This document shows, piece after piece, positions 29,795 through 38,139 of a DNA stretch of 64,000 nt (its first letter is position 1; every line of letters starts with the position of its first letter). The translations under genes were made by a program, and so were the position numbers. The notes below the pieces were generated by a model, which saw nothing but the letters and a program-made list of their open reading frames with translations, did not search any database and was not told the DNA's origin. The stretch comes from Bacteroidota bacterium (GTDB taxonomy: Bacteria > Bacteroidota > Bacteroidia > Bacteroidales > Paludibacteraceae), in NCBI GenBank assembly GCA_021779195.1, contig JAJYBB010000001.1, positions 183,735 through 247,734 of the forward strand. Direction: 5' to 3'.

Positions 29795-30050
29795 ACATTT
29801 TAATTGAAGAGTTGTGATTTCTATAATCACTTGATGATATAATTTAGGATTGATTAAAAGAATAATTAGCTGTAAATGTTTATATTAAGTTACACGATCA
29901 ATCAAACAACGATGCCACGATTCATAAAAAGGATGTTGAACTAAGAGATCATCCGTTTAAAAAAAATAATTGTAAATAGCAGAAAATTAAAGCAATATAC
30001 AATAATCATGTCTTCATAAATAAAAAAAAATCAAATTAATCGTTAGGCTA
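29795..30050. other. Non-coding gap between purU and tRNA-Asp
   Basis: Very AT-rich sequence with no reading frame, repeat or hairpin I can support; the tRNA promoter marks its right end. Confidence 0.4.
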
Positions 30051-30081
30051 TTGCAGAAATAAAAATTTGCTGTATCTTTGC
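30051..30081 (+). promoter_or_regulatory. Promoter of tRNA-Asp
   Basis: TTG (30051-30053), 19-nt spacer, TATCTTTGC (30073-30081): a consensus match in both elements and spacing. Start of transcription would be some 25-30 nt before the mature tRNA. Confidence 0.85.
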
Positions 30082-30114
30082 ACTGCTTTTGAAAACGATA
30101 CAGTATTAAAATTT

Positions 30115-30188
30115 GGTTCGGTAGTTCAGTTGGTTAGAATGCCGCCCTGTCACGGCGGAGGTCGCGGGTTCGAGTCCCGTCCGTACCG
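30115..30188 (+). tRNA. tRNA-Asp (anticodon GTC)
   Basis: 74-nt cloverleaf. Anticodon stem GCCGC/GCGGC with loop CTGTCAC gives anticodon GTC. The T arm is GCGGG-TTCGAGT-CCCGT and the discriminator base is G73, as expected for Asp. CCA is not encoded (the genome reads GCA after the acceptor stem), so it must be added by CCA transferase. The acceptor stem GGTTCGG / CCGTACC has one T-T mismatch (position 4 with 69); the rest pairs. Confidence 0.97.
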
Positions 30189-30195
30189 CAAAAGC

Positions 30196-30235
30196 AAACG
30201 CTATTAATCAGTAAATCAGATTAATAGCGTTTTTG
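30196..30235 (+). terminator. Terminator of tRNA-Asp
   Basis: Perfect 14-bp stem (AAACGCTATTAATC with GATTAATAGCGTTT), 9-nt loop, followed by T residues; it begins 8 nt after the tRNA. Confidence 0.85.
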
Positions 30236-30245
30236 TTTTCTACTA

Positions 30246-30280
30246 AAAAAACCGTCTCAAAAATTTGAGACGGTTTTTTT
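30246..30280. terminator. Terminator of ssb, probably bidirectional
   Basis: Stem AAACCGTCTCAAA (30249-30261) / TTTGAGACGGTTT (30264-30276) flanked by A- and T-runs on both sides, directly after the ssb stop codon on the minus strand. The core resembles the hairpin behind the SusCD operon at 38078-38115. Confidence 0.85.
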
Positions 30281-30699
30281 TAAAATGGCAAGTCATCTTC
30301 GGGTGGAGGTGCCTGAACACCGTCAGTCGGTGATACCGAAACTACGTTTACAGATTCAATCGTATCTGGTTTTTTGCCCAAAAGATTGATCGCATCTGCC
30401 ACGATATCGGTACTATATCTTTTAATTCCATCTTTTTCCCAAGAACGGGTCTGGATTTTTCCTTCCACATAAATTTCGCGCCCTTTGCGGATATAACTTT
30501 CAGCAAATTTTGCCAAAACTCTCCAAGCCACGATATTGTGCCATTCTGTGCGTTCAGGCACTTGCGTACCATTCTGAAGGGTATAAGCCCGTTCGGTGGT
30601 AGCTAATGAAAAATTGGCTACAGCTACATCTTTGTCTAAATAACGAATTTCGGGATCTTTACCCACATGACCGATTAAAATTACTTTGTTTACAGACAT
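30280..30699 (-). CDS. ssb: Single-stranded DNA-binding protein
   Basis: Coats ssDNA in replication and repair. The 139-aa protein has the OB-fold block NKVILIGHVGKDPEIRYL at the start, the conserved TEWHNIVAWRVLAKFAESYIRKG, and an acidic tail ending PPPEDDLPF, the usual docking tip for repair partners. The linker is short. It stands last in a minus-strand series nadB, T9SS-CTD protein, Dabb protein, ssb, with a 125-bp gap before it, so it may have its own promoter. Confidence 0.97.
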   Translation of the reverse strand: MSVNKVILIGHVGKDPEIRYLDKDVAVANFSLATTERAYTLQNGTQVPERTEWHNIVAWRVLAKFAESYIRKGREIYVEGKIQTRSWEKDGIKRYSTDIVADAINLLGKKPDTIESVNVVSVSPTDGVQAPPPEDDLPF

Positions 30700-30824
30700 A
30701 AATAAAAAGATTAAAAAGGTTAGTAAAAGATAAATATTATGCCGTAAAATTAAAAACTATTTTTCAAAAAAACAAATATTTTTTCAGAAAAATAATAGAA
30801 GAATAATAAAAACCTGTCTTTAAG

Positions 30825-31130
30825 TTAAACTTCGTAATCTACAGCAGCTCTATTTGTTTTAACTTTTGTAATATAGGCTGCTACTTTTAGATGCATTGGA
30901 TGGATCTGATAATTATTGAGCGCATCGAAGCTTTCAAATTCAGAATAAAGAGCAATATCAAAATCGGTCTTTGGAGCATTTGGAATATTTATGCCAACTT
31001 CAATTTTTTGAATCTCAGGAATAAATTTAGACAAGTTCTCTAATTCCTGTTTAATATACGAAGCATTTTCGAGTTTAGTTTTACCTTCCGCTTGATCGGA
31101 TAAAGCGAAGAATACAATGTGTTTAATCAT
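30825..31130 (-). CDS. Dabb family (stress-responsive alpha/beta barrel) protein
   Basis: Small 101-aa protein beginning MIKHIVFFALSDQAEG, with the VGINIPNAPKTDFDIALYSEFESFDALNNYQIHP-like pattern of Dabb domains (quoted loosely: core blocks VGINIP, DIALYSEF and YQIHPMH). Proteins of this fold form dimeric ferredoxin-like barrels and include enzymes and stress proteins; no function can be assigned here. It is encoded 64 bp downstream of the small T9SS-CTD gene. Confidence 0.8.
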   Translation of the reverse strand: MIKHIVFFALSDQAEGKTKLENASYIKQELENLSKFIPEIQKIEVGINIPNAPKTDFDIALYSEFESFDALNNYQIHPMHLKVAAYITKVKTNRAAVDYEV

Positions 31131-31194
31131 TTTGAATCAATATTTTATGGAGTTAAAATTGCTCACAACGAAATTCGACAATCTATTTTATTGG

Positions 31195-31596
31195 TTATTT
31201 ACAAACCACTTTGTAACTATTATTGTTGATTTTAAGAAAATAAATTCCTCTATGGGTAGGAATAAAGAAACGCCCTTGCGATAAATCGCCGTTTAATAAA
31301 AGTTGACCGGTAAGTGCGAAAAGTTTTATTTTATTTGAACCTTTGTTGATGGTTATATAAATACCATCAGATGTCGAACTAAACGAAACATTTTCGTTTT
31401 CGGTTGTTTGCACATTTTGAGCTGTTGAATTATCATTTTCAGACTTTGTCCAAGTATTTTGAACGGAGCCATCCAATTTAATCACAAAGTTTTGAACTGA
31501 TGCATGTTGTTCCGATTTTGATGAATGCTGGGCAAACACCCACACAAATGACATGGTGAAAACGATTGTAATTATTAATCGATAAACAGCTTTCAT
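31195..31596 (-). CDS. Short exported protein with T9SS-like C-terminal sorting domain
   Basis: 133-aa protein with a signal peptide (about 1-22, ending VWVFAQ). The middle (about 23-85) is polar, low-complexity and rich in Ser, Asn, Gln and Thr. The last ~45 residues read like a type A Por-secretion sorting domain: KIKLFALTGQLL, then a strand-turn region, then GIYFLKINNNSYKVVCK, with the usual 'GxY-hydrophobic-KI' and terminal Lys. T9SS substrates cross the outer membrane through SprA, encoded at 6156-13619. There is almost no passenger domain. It sits 30 bp after nadB, so it is likely in that transcript. The function is unknown; it may be a remnant of a larger cargo protein. Confidence 0.6.
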   Translation of the reverse strand: MKAVYRLIITIVFTMSFVWVFAQHSSKSEQHASVQNFVIKLDGSVQNTWTKSENDNSTAQNVQTTENENVSFSSTSDGIYITINKGSNKIKLFALTGQLLLNGDLSQGRFFIPTHRGIYFLKINNNSYKVVCK

Positions 31597-31626
31597 ATCG
31601 GCACAAGAATATTAAAATTCAATTTA

Positions 31627-33201
31627 TTAATCATTAATCATTTTTTTCGGATAATCCATTGTATAATGCAAACCTCGACTTTCTTTTCGTGCAAGTGCCT
31701 GTTTTATAATTAAATATGATACGCTTATTACATTGCGTAATTCGCAGATTTCGCGTGAAACGACCGATCGTTCAAAAAGGTTTTCTGTTTCACGATAAAT
31801 AATCTCTAATCGGCTGAGCGCGCGTTTCAAACGCAAATTTGAACGTACAATGCCCACATAGGTACTCATAATTTGCTCAACTTCTCGAAAACTTTGTGTA
31901 ATGAGCACCATTTCTTCAGGCAATGAAGTGCCCTCATCATTCCACTCAGGTATTTTATCGTTAAATGTAAGGTATTGAATTAGCTCAGCTGCATCAGTTA
32001 CTGCCGCGTTGGCATAAACGACTGCTTCGAGCAGTGAATTTGAAGCCAATCTATTAGCTCCATGCAAACCGGTACAGGAACATTCACCGGCCGCATACAA
32101 TCGATTGATGGAAGTTTTTCCATTTAAGTCGACTTCAATGCCTCCACACAAATAATGTTGGGTAGGAGTAACAGGAATGAATTCCTTGGTTATATCAATT
32201 CCCAATTCCAAGCATTTTTTATAAATGGTCGGATACTCTTTTTTAGTTGTAGGTGCATCCTTATGGGTTACATCGAGATAAACAAAATTGTCGCCTCTTA
32301 TTTTCATTTCATTGTCAATTGCCCGAGCCACAATATCTCTTGGTGCAAGCGACCCGCGTTCGTCATATTTGTGCATAAACTCTTTTCCATCAACCGTTCG
32401 TAATACCGCTCCATAGCCACGAATAGCTTCAGTAATCAAGAAGTTAGGTTTTTCACCCGGATGATAAAGGGCTGTAGGATGAAATTGAACAAATTCCATA
32501 TCTTTGACAATGGCACGTGCCCGATGTGCCATAGCTATTCCATCGCCGGTGGCAATACCGGGATTGGTAGTAGTTAAATATACATTGCCAATGCCTCCTG
32601 TAGCCAATAATGCAACTTTTGACAGAAAGGTATGGATATGATTTGTGCGCTGATTAAGCACATAAGCTCCGTAACATTCAATGTTTGGAGTATGATGAGT
32701 CACCCATTCGCCAAGATGATGCTGTGTCAGTATTTCAATAGCAAAATGATATTCGAAAACATCAATTTCGGGATGCGCTTTGATTTCGCGAACTAAACTT
32801 TCCTGAATTTCAAAGCCTGTATTATCCTTGTGATGCAAAATCCGGAATTCAGAGTGTCCACCTTCGCGATGTAAATCGAATTGTCCGTTTTTTTGTTTGT
32901 CAAAGTTAACACCAAAGTGGAGCAAATCTTCAATAGCAGCCGGAGCTTCACGAATTACTTTATCCACCGCAGCAAAATTACAATGTCCATCACCTGCAAT
33001 TAAAGTATCTTTGATGTGCTTTTCGAAATTATCGGGTTCATACATAACGGTTGCAATTCCTCCCTGTGCGAAAGAGGTATTTGATTCATCCAATGTAGTT
33101 TTACAAAGTATGGCTACTTTTCCGAACTTTGCAGCTTTCAGCGCATAAGTAATGCCTGCTATTCCACTGCCAATTACTAAAAAATCATATTTTCGTGTCA
33201 T
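31627..33201 (-). CDS. nadB: L-aspartate oxidase
   Basis: FAD enzyme that oxidises L-aspartate to iminoaspartate in the first step of de novo NAD synthesis. At 524 aa it is full length. The N-terminal dinucleotide fold shows VIGSGIAGITYALKA, and the active-site blocks are HREGGHSEFRILHH, GSLAPRDIVARAID and YLCGGIEVD (FAD and substrate contacts); AAGECSCTGLHGANRLASNS closes the FAD domain and the C-terminal helical domain follows. nadA and nadC are not next to it, unlike in many bacteria. The paralogue SdhA is excluded by length and by the helical C terminus typical of NadB. Confidence 0.95.
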   Translation of the reverse strand: MTRKYDFLVIGSGIAGITYALKAAKFGKVAILCKTTLDESNTSFAQGGIATVMYEPDNFEKHIKDTLIAGDGHCNFAAVDKVIREAPAAIEDLLHFGVNFDKQKNGQFDLHREGGHSEFRILHHKDNTGFEIQESLVREIKAHPEIDVFEYHFAIEILTQHHLGEWVTHHTPNIECYGAYVLNQRTNHIHTFLSKVALLATGGIGNVYLTTTNPGIATGDGIAMAHRARAIVKDMEFVQFHPTALYHPGEKPNFLITEAIRGYGAVLRTVDGKEFMHKYDERGSLAPRDIVARAIDNEMKIRGDNFVYLDVTHKDAPTTKKEYPTIYKKCLELGIDITKEFIPVTPTQHYLCGGIEVDLNGKTSINRLYAAGECSCTGLHGANRLASNSLLEAVVYANAAVTDAAELIQYLTFNDKIPEWNDEGTSLPEEMVLITQSFREVEQIMSTYVGIVRSNLRLKRALSRLEIIYRETENLFERSVVSREICELRNVISVSYLIIKQALARKESRGLHYTMDYPKKMIND

Positions 33202-33370
33202 TTATTGATAAGTTTTCTTCAAGATAATGCTCTATTTTACAAGTGCAATTAATTCTACTTGTGTTTAAATCAAATTTTGTTCATCTAACAAATCAATCCC
33301 TGCTTAAGTTTGCATTATTCAGAAAATATGATGATCAGCTTCATGATGAATTTCTGAAAACATACCGCTT

Positions 33371-33404
33371 AAAAAAAATTGAGCAGTAGGGTGAGTTACT
33401 GCTC
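33371..33404 (-). terminator. Terminator of the GNAT-like gene
   Basis: Stem GAGCAGTA (33381-33388) / TACTGCTC (33397-33404), 8-nt loop; on the minus strand it is followed by AATTTTTTTT, just past the stop codon of the gene at 33420. Confidence 0.85.
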
Positions 33405-33419
33405 TATTTCATGTCCAAT

Positions 33420-34544
33420 TCAAATTTCTTTTATATAAACCCTTCTTGTTTTATGATTTACGTTTTCGAAACTACCCCATTGCGATGACATTTTCTGATT
33501 GGTCTCAAGCTCAGGATTACTTTCTGCAAATTTGTAACCATTTTTTGCACTAGCAGGCATTATGTCTGCAAACATCAATGAATTCACTCCCTTGTTTTGA
33601 TAATCAGGATGTACTGCCATCAAATACAAATCTACTATCTCATTCTTATATAAAGCTCGAAACATATAGTACCAGCCAAAAGGGAATAAACGTCCTTTAG
33701 CTTTTTGCAATGCTTTGGTGAAACTTGGCATAGCAATACCCAGTGCTACTACATCGTCGTTTTCATCAACAACGATTGATATCGTATCCAATCGAAAGAA
33801 GCTAAAGTACAGTTTGATATAAAAAGCAATTTGTTTTTCGTTTAATTGAGTAAAGCCATATAAATCCTTATAACACAAGTTCAATAAATCAAAAATTTTC
33901 AATGCATATTGGTCTACGACTTCCTTTCTCGATTTAAAATGCAAGGATTTCAATTTATATTTTTGTTTCACTATTTCAGCTATCCTAAAATACTTTTCAG
34001 GAAAAACTTCTGGAACTGTAATCTGATATTCCAAAAAATCAATATCTTTCACAAAACCATAATTTTCAACATGTTTAGGGTAATATGGATAATTATAGAT
34101 GGTTGCCAAGGTACCTAATTTATCGTATCCTTCAATGAGCATTCCTTCGTGATCAAAATCCGTAAAACCCAACGGACCATGAATGGCAGTCATCCCTTTA
34201 TTTTTTGCCCAAGCTATAGCCGTGTCAAAAAGCGCCTTGGATACTTCAGGATCATCTACAAAATCGACCCAACCAAAACGCGCATTTTTTTGATTCCAGG
34301 TTTCGTTTGCCACCGGATTGATGATTGCAGCTATTCGCCCTACAAGCTGGTTGTTTTTATATGCAAGATAATAAACCGCGTCACAAAAGTCTAACGCAGG
34401 ATTTTTACCTTTGCTCAAATTCAACAAATCGTCCATCATCAATGGTGGAGCGGCAAATTCATTGTTTTTATATAAATTTATTCCGAACCAAATAAATTTT
34501 TTGAGATCCTTTTTTGTTTTTACTTCTCGAATCGATACACTCAT
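33420..34544 (-). CDS. GNAT-superfamily N-acetyltransferase-like protein
   Basis: 374-aa protein of a type common and conserved in Bacteroidota but without known substrate. Its C-terminal part contains an acetyl-CoA-fold-like block LYLMAVHPDYQNKGVNSLMF, the usual 'V-x-P-x-x-x-x-x-G-x-x' signature of GNAT proteins; the N-terminal half has NNQLVGRIAAIINP, also GNAT-like, so it may be a tandem GNAT. It has no signal peptide. It is monocistronic: 186 bp separate it from rlmD and a strong terminator follows. Function unknown. Confidence 0.7.
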   Translation of the reverse strand: MSVSIREVKTKKDLKKFIWFGINLYKNNEFAAPPLMMDDLLNLSKGKNPALDFCDAVYYLAYKNNQLVGRIAAIINPVANETWNQKNARFGWVDFVDDPEVSKALFDTAIAWAKNKGMTAIHGPLGFTDFDHEGMLIEGYDKLGTLATIYNYPYYPKHVENYGFVKDIDFLEYQITVPEVFPEKYFRIAEIVKQKYKLKSLHFKSRKEVVDQYALKIFDLLNLCYKDLYGFTQLNEKQIAFYIKLYFSFFRLDTISIVVDENDDVVALGIAMPSFTKALQKAKGRLFPFGWYYMFRALYKNEIVDLYLMAVHPDYQNKGVNSLMFADIMPASAKNGYKFAESNPELETNQKMSSQWGSFENVNHKTRRVYIKEI

Positions 34545-34730
34545 ATTCTAAATATCGTTTTAAATTTAAGTTTCGGTTCTGCTGTTTTCGTTGAACAATG
34601 AACCTTAAAATAATGATGTAAATTAAATCAAAATAATGATATAAACCAACTTATAAAAGAAATTTTAAATTTTTATTACATCCTGTTGGTATACTCTTCT
34701 ATTTTATTCTGAAAATAAGCATGGGGATAT

Positions 34731-36161
34731 TTATCTTTTTTCCAAAAGCACTACATTTTCAACGTGGTGCGTATGCGGAAACATATCAACCGGTTGAACC
34801 GCAGCAACCCGATATTTTGAGTCTAACATACTCAAATCGCGAGCTTGGGTGGCCGGATTACAGCTCACGTAAACAATCCGCGAAGCTCCAGCTGACAAAA
34901 TAGTATCAATAACATCCTGATGCATTCCGGCACGCGGTGGATCGGTGATAATTACATCCGGTTTGCCATGTTGACGCATGAAATCTTCGTTCAACAAATC
35001 TTTCATATCTCCGGCAAAAAAAAGTGTATTCTTGATTCCGTTCAGTTTTGAATTTTCTTCGGCATCCGCTATCGCCTCAGGAACATATTCAATACCAATA
35101 ACCTGCCGTGCTTGCCGTGCAATAAAATTGGCTATGGTGCCAGTGCCCGTATAAAGGTCGTAAACTAATTCGTTTCCTGAAAGTGCCGCAAAGTTTCGGG
35201 CGGTGGTGTAAAGATTAACGGCTTGATTGGAGTTGGTTTGATAAAACGATTTCGGACCTATTTTAAATTTCAAACCTTCCATTTCTTCGTAAATGAAATC
35301 ATTACCTTTGAAAGAAAGTACTTTCTGATCGGTAATGGTGTCATTGGCTTTGGAGTTAATAACGTAAAGCAGCGATGTGATTTGTGGAAACCTGTCAGCA
35401 ATATGTTGCAAAAGTGCTTTGCGGCTTTCTTTATCTTCATAAAAAAACACGATGATCAACATAACTTCGCCGGTGCTCGATGTGCGAATCATCATAGTTC
35501 GCAAGAATCCATCCTGAAGGCGCAAATCGAAAAAAGTCAGATTTTTTTCCAATGCATATCGTCTGATTTCGTTCCGGATTTGATTTGAAATGTCGTTCTG
35601 CAACCAGCATTTGTTGATATCTAAAACTTTATCAAATTGTCCGGGGATATGAAACCCCAGCGCATTCATGCTAACAAATTCTTTTCCTTCGGCAATTTCA
35701 TCAAAAGTACGCCAACGTTTATTCGAAAAAGTGAACTCTAATTTATTTCGATAAAAAAGAGTGTGAATGGCACCTAAAATAGGTGTAATGGGTGGCAGAT
35801 CAATTTTACCGATCCGAAGCAGGTTATCCTCAACTTGTTTTTGCTTGAAAAGCAATTGATCTTCGTAAGGTAACATTTGCCATTTACAGCCACCGCAAAT
35901 ACCAAAATGTTCGCAAACCGGCTCCACACGTTTTTTGGAATATTCATGAAAATGCACAGGTCGGGCTTCCATAAAATGGCTTTTTTTACGGGTAACCTGT
36001 AGATCAACGATGTCGCCAGGCACAACATAAGGAACAAAAATTACCAAATCGTTAAACTTAGCTATTGCTTTCCCTTCAGCAGCAATGTCGGTTATCGTTA
36101 TATTTGCAAGTATGGGTAGCGGTTTTTTATTTCTCGACATATTTAAATTGATAGATGTCAA
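34731..36161 (-). CDS. rlmD: 23S rRNA (uracil-5-)-methyltransferase RlmD/RumA family
   Basis: SAM-dependent enzyme making m5U in 23S rRNA (U1939 in E. coli). The 476-aa protein has an N-terminal TRAM domain (about 10-75), an iron-sulphur motif CEHFGICGGC (C-x5-C-x2-C) with a likely fourth Cys in DINKCWLQ, and a C-terminal Rossmann domain with YDLYTGTGTIANF (SAM site), DPPRAGMH and the catalytic-Cys block YVSCNPATQARDL. The start could also be the internal Met seven residues later (MSRNKK at 36140). RlmD, RlmC and TrmA are hard to separate by eye; the Fe-S set excludes TrmA. Confidence 0.9.
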   Translation of the reverse strand: MTSINLNMSRNKKPLPILANITITDIAAEGKAIAKFNDLVIFVPYVVPGDIVDLQVTRKKSHFMEARPVHFHEYSKKRVEPVCEHFGICGGCKWQMLPYEDQLLFKQKQVEDNLLRIGKIDLPPITPILGAIHTLFYRNKLEFTFSNKRWRTFDEIAEGKEFVSMNALGFHIPGQFDKVLDINKCWLQNDISNQIRNEIRRYALEKNLTFFDLRLQDGFLRTMMIRTSSTGEVMLIIVFFYEDKESRKALLQHIADRFPQITSLLYVINSKANDTITDQKVLSFKGNDFIYEEMEGLKFKIGPKSFYQTNSNQAVNLYTTARNFAALSGNELVYDLYTGTGTIANFIARQARQVIGIEYVPEAIADAEENSKLNGIKNTLFFAGDMKDLLNEDFMRQHGKPDVIITDPPRAGMHQDVIDTILSAGASRIVYVSCNPATQARDLSMLDSKYRVAAVQPVDMFPHTHHVENVVLLEKR

Positions 36162-36202
36162 TCCGCATGCTTCAATGGGACGTAGCGGCTACAAATCGTA
36201 GT

Positions 36203-36211
36203 GCAAAAGTA
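36203..36211 (-). promoter_or_regulatory. -7 promoter element of rlmD
   Basis: TACTTTTGC on the minus strand, about 40 bp upstream of the rlmD ATG; no TTG at the expected distance. Confidence 0.45.
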
Positions 36212-36320
36212 CAAATTTTATTTGTAATGAGCCATGATGATTGAAAGGCAACGAAGTAAAGCAGACTTAAGTTTAAAATTTCGATTGAATATAAATGATT
36301 TCGAAACCAACTTGCAGAAT

Positions 36321-36908
36321 TTATTTTTTCTGCAAATCGCGTTGAAGTTTCCGATTTTCGAAATAATGAAACAGTTTTGCAATGAGCCAGCCCCAAAGAA
36401 TTCCGATCATTGCTCCAGCAATGATATCACCCGGATAATGAACACCATTATAAATTCTGCTGTAAGTAACCAAAATTGCCCAGACGAAAAGAATATATTT
36501 AAGGGGGTTCAATTTCTTGTCGAGCATAAACAACATGTAAGTTGCCAGTCCAAAAGTATTGGCAGCATGCGACGAAGCAAAGCCATATAAGCCACCGGGT
36601 CCGGCTTTACTCAGATGAACTAATCCGGTCAATGTGGGTTGATGGGAAGGGCGTAGACGCATGACCGCATTTTTAATTAAATGAGAAGCAGTCTGATCGC
36701 ATAATGCAATAACGATTCCTGCAGCCAGTATAATTAATAATCCTTTCATTTTGTATTGTCGTACCACTAAGAAAACAATCAGCATGTAAAATGGAACCCA
36801 TATCCATTTGTCGCTAAGCCAATACATAATAGGGTCGAAAAAAGGGCTGTGCAGCCTATTGATAAACAGGAAAAGCTGCGTGTCGATCGAGTTCAAATAA
36901 TTAATCAT
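36321..36908 (-). CDS. PAP2-family membrane phosphatase (first of pair)
   Basis: 195-aa inner-membrane phosphatase with about five helices. The three PAP2 motifs are present: KNAVMRLRP (K-x6-RP), ASSHAAN (variant of PSGH) and SRIYNGVHYPGD (SR-x5-H-x3-D). Such enzymes dephosphorylate undecaprenyl diphosphate, lipid A or phosphatidate; the substrate cannot be chosen here. Its start overlaps the end of the preceding PAP2 gene by 4 bp, so the two are translationally coupled. Confidence 0.88.
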   Translation of the reverse strand: MINYLNSIDTQLFLFINRLHSPFFDPIMYWLSDKWIWVPFYMLIVFLVVRQYKMKGLLIILAAGIVIALCDQTASHLIKNAVMRLRPSHQPTLTGLVHLSKAGPGGLYGFASSHAANTFGLATYMLFMLDKKLNPLKYILFVWAILVTYSRIYNGVHYPGDIIAGAMIGILWGWLIAKLFHYFENRKLQRDLQKK

Positions 36909-37498
36909 ATCCTTTTCAATTGAGGTGCATATTGTGTTTTATAAATTAAGAAAGCAATTGAAGAAGCAAAAATAGCTCCGCCCAGCACGTCGGTAGGAAA
37001 ATGCACACCAAGATACATGCGTGAATACCCTACGGATGCTGCCCAAATATACATTGGAACAATAACATACCAACGCGGAAACAATAAACAAACGGCAGTT
37101 GCCATCGAAAAAGCATCGGTTGTATGTCCGGATGGAAAAGAGAATCCGCCGCCCGAACTTAATTTTTCAATAAAGGGGTACGTAATAAAAGGACGTTGTC
37201 GATGAACAATCAATTTCAATACGTTTGAAAAAATACCTGCCGAAGCTACTGAAATCAATATATAGATAGCTTTACGAGAACCATTTTTATTTTTTCGAGC
37301 TACTGAAATCCCGGCAAAAACTACCGGCACCCCATAAGCGATGAATGAAACCGAGTCAGTTAGAAACTTGAAAAACCAAAACAACTGTTTATCCCGATAC
37401 ACATTAATGCTTTTCAACAAGTCAATATCGAAGTTTTGAGCAACAGCCGCAACGGATATAAAAAGGAGTGAAAGCAAGAGCAGTTTTTTGAAATTCAT
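36905..37498 (-). CDS. PAP2-family membrane phosphatase with signal peptide (second of pair)
   Basis: About 197 aa from the chosen start. MNFKKLLLLSLLFISVAAVAQ is a clear cleavable-type leader (quoted up to Gln), followed by membrane helices carrying KLIVHRQRP, FPSGHTTDAF and SRMYLGVHFPTD, all three PAP2 motifs intact. The frame stays open to an earlier Met at 37597, but a -7 promoter element at 37547-37554 lies inside that extension, so the start at 37498 is preferred. It is first in the two-gene PAP2 operon. A lipid A, undecaprenyl or phosphatidylglycerophosphate phosphatase role is possible. Confidence 0.88.
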   Translation of the reverse strand: MNFKKLLLLSLLFISVAAVAQNFDIDLLKSINVYRDKQLFWFFKFLTDSVSFIAYGVPVVFAGISVARKNKNGSRKAIYILISVASAGIFSNVLKLIVHRQRPFITYPFIEKLSSGGGFSFPSGHTTDAFSMATAVCLLFPRWYVIVPMYIWAASVGYSRMYLGVHFPTDVLGGAIFASSIAFLIYKTQYAPQLKRI

Positions 37499-37546
37499 AA
37501 TTGAAGTGAAAAGTAAAAAAACGCAATAGAAATAATTAAAACGCAA

Positions 37547-37554
37547 CAAAGATA
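37547..37554 (-). promoter_or_regulatory. -7 promoter element of the PAP2 pair
   Basis: TATCTTTG on the minus strand, about 48 bp before the preferred start at 37498; this argues against the upstream Met. Confidence 0.5.
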
Positions 37555-37690
37555 AATAAAATACTGGAAATTGAATCTGTTGGTTGAATGTACCCATTTT
37601 TGGGCTAAAAAAAAATACTTCCAGTTTCCTTTCAGCACGGAAAGTCTTTCATTTTAAATTTCAGGTTGTCACGGGAGAAAAAGTCGCACT

Positions 37691-37957
37691 TTAACTTTTC
37701 CTGCTGTTAATTGAAAAATTATTGGTATAAGCTGCTATCCTCACGTTAAGTTTGTTCACAAAGTCCGCATAAGGCACTTCGCCGTTTACAATTATCAGGA
37801 CATTCCCATTTTCAATCATGGTTTTATAAACCGCATCCGTTTCAACACGTACATTGGTCATGCGTAGTCGGGTTTTCTCGCCGGCTTCATCATATCTCAC
37901 ATTTTTGTAATTCGACAAAAGCATTGTTATTAGAATTGGAGCTAACATATAATTCAA
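37691..37957 (-). CDS. Small hypothetical protein
   Basis: 88-aa reading frame I do not recognise. It has mixed, protein-like composition (IENGNVLIIVNGEVPYADF) and a slightly hydrophobic N terminus. A -7 element (TACCTTTG, minus strand, 37969-37962) lies so close that the transcript would start at or after the first ATG, so the start may be Met4 (37948) or Met12 (37924). No neighbour suggests a role. It could be a real small protein or a chance frame. Confidence 0.4.
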   Translation of the reverse strand: MNYMLAPILITMLLSNYKNVRYDEAGEKTRLRMTNVRVETDAVYKTMIENGNVLIIVNGEVPYADFVNKLNVRIAAYTNNFSINSRKS

Positions 37958-37961
37958 TTAA

Positions 37962-37969
37962 CAAAGGTA
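37962..37969 (-). promoter_or_regulatory. Possible -7 element before the small hypothetical gene
   Basis: TACCTTTG on the minus strand without a matching TTG at 19-20 nt; supports transcription of the 37691-37957 frame weakly. Confidence 0.35.
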
Positions 37970-38077
37970 AAAACGGTCGAGATTGTCGTAGTCCTACGAA
38001 CAAGAGTAGCAAATCTGCGCGGTAAGTATGTACGAATACAAACGAGCATTGAAGAGTTATACATGCCGCCAAGAAAG

Positions 38078-38115
38078 AAAAAAAAGCCGTCTCGAATTTG
38101 AGACAGCTTTTTAAA
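38078..38115 (-). terminator. Terminator of the SusCD operon
   Basis: On the minus strand AAAAAGC-T-GTCTC, a 6-nt loop, GAGAC-G-GCTTTTTTTT: a 13-bp stem with one wobble pair and a long T-run, 25 bp after the last gene of the operon. Confidence 0.9.
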
Positions 38116-38139
38116 ATTAAGCAGAAATTTACTTAAACA

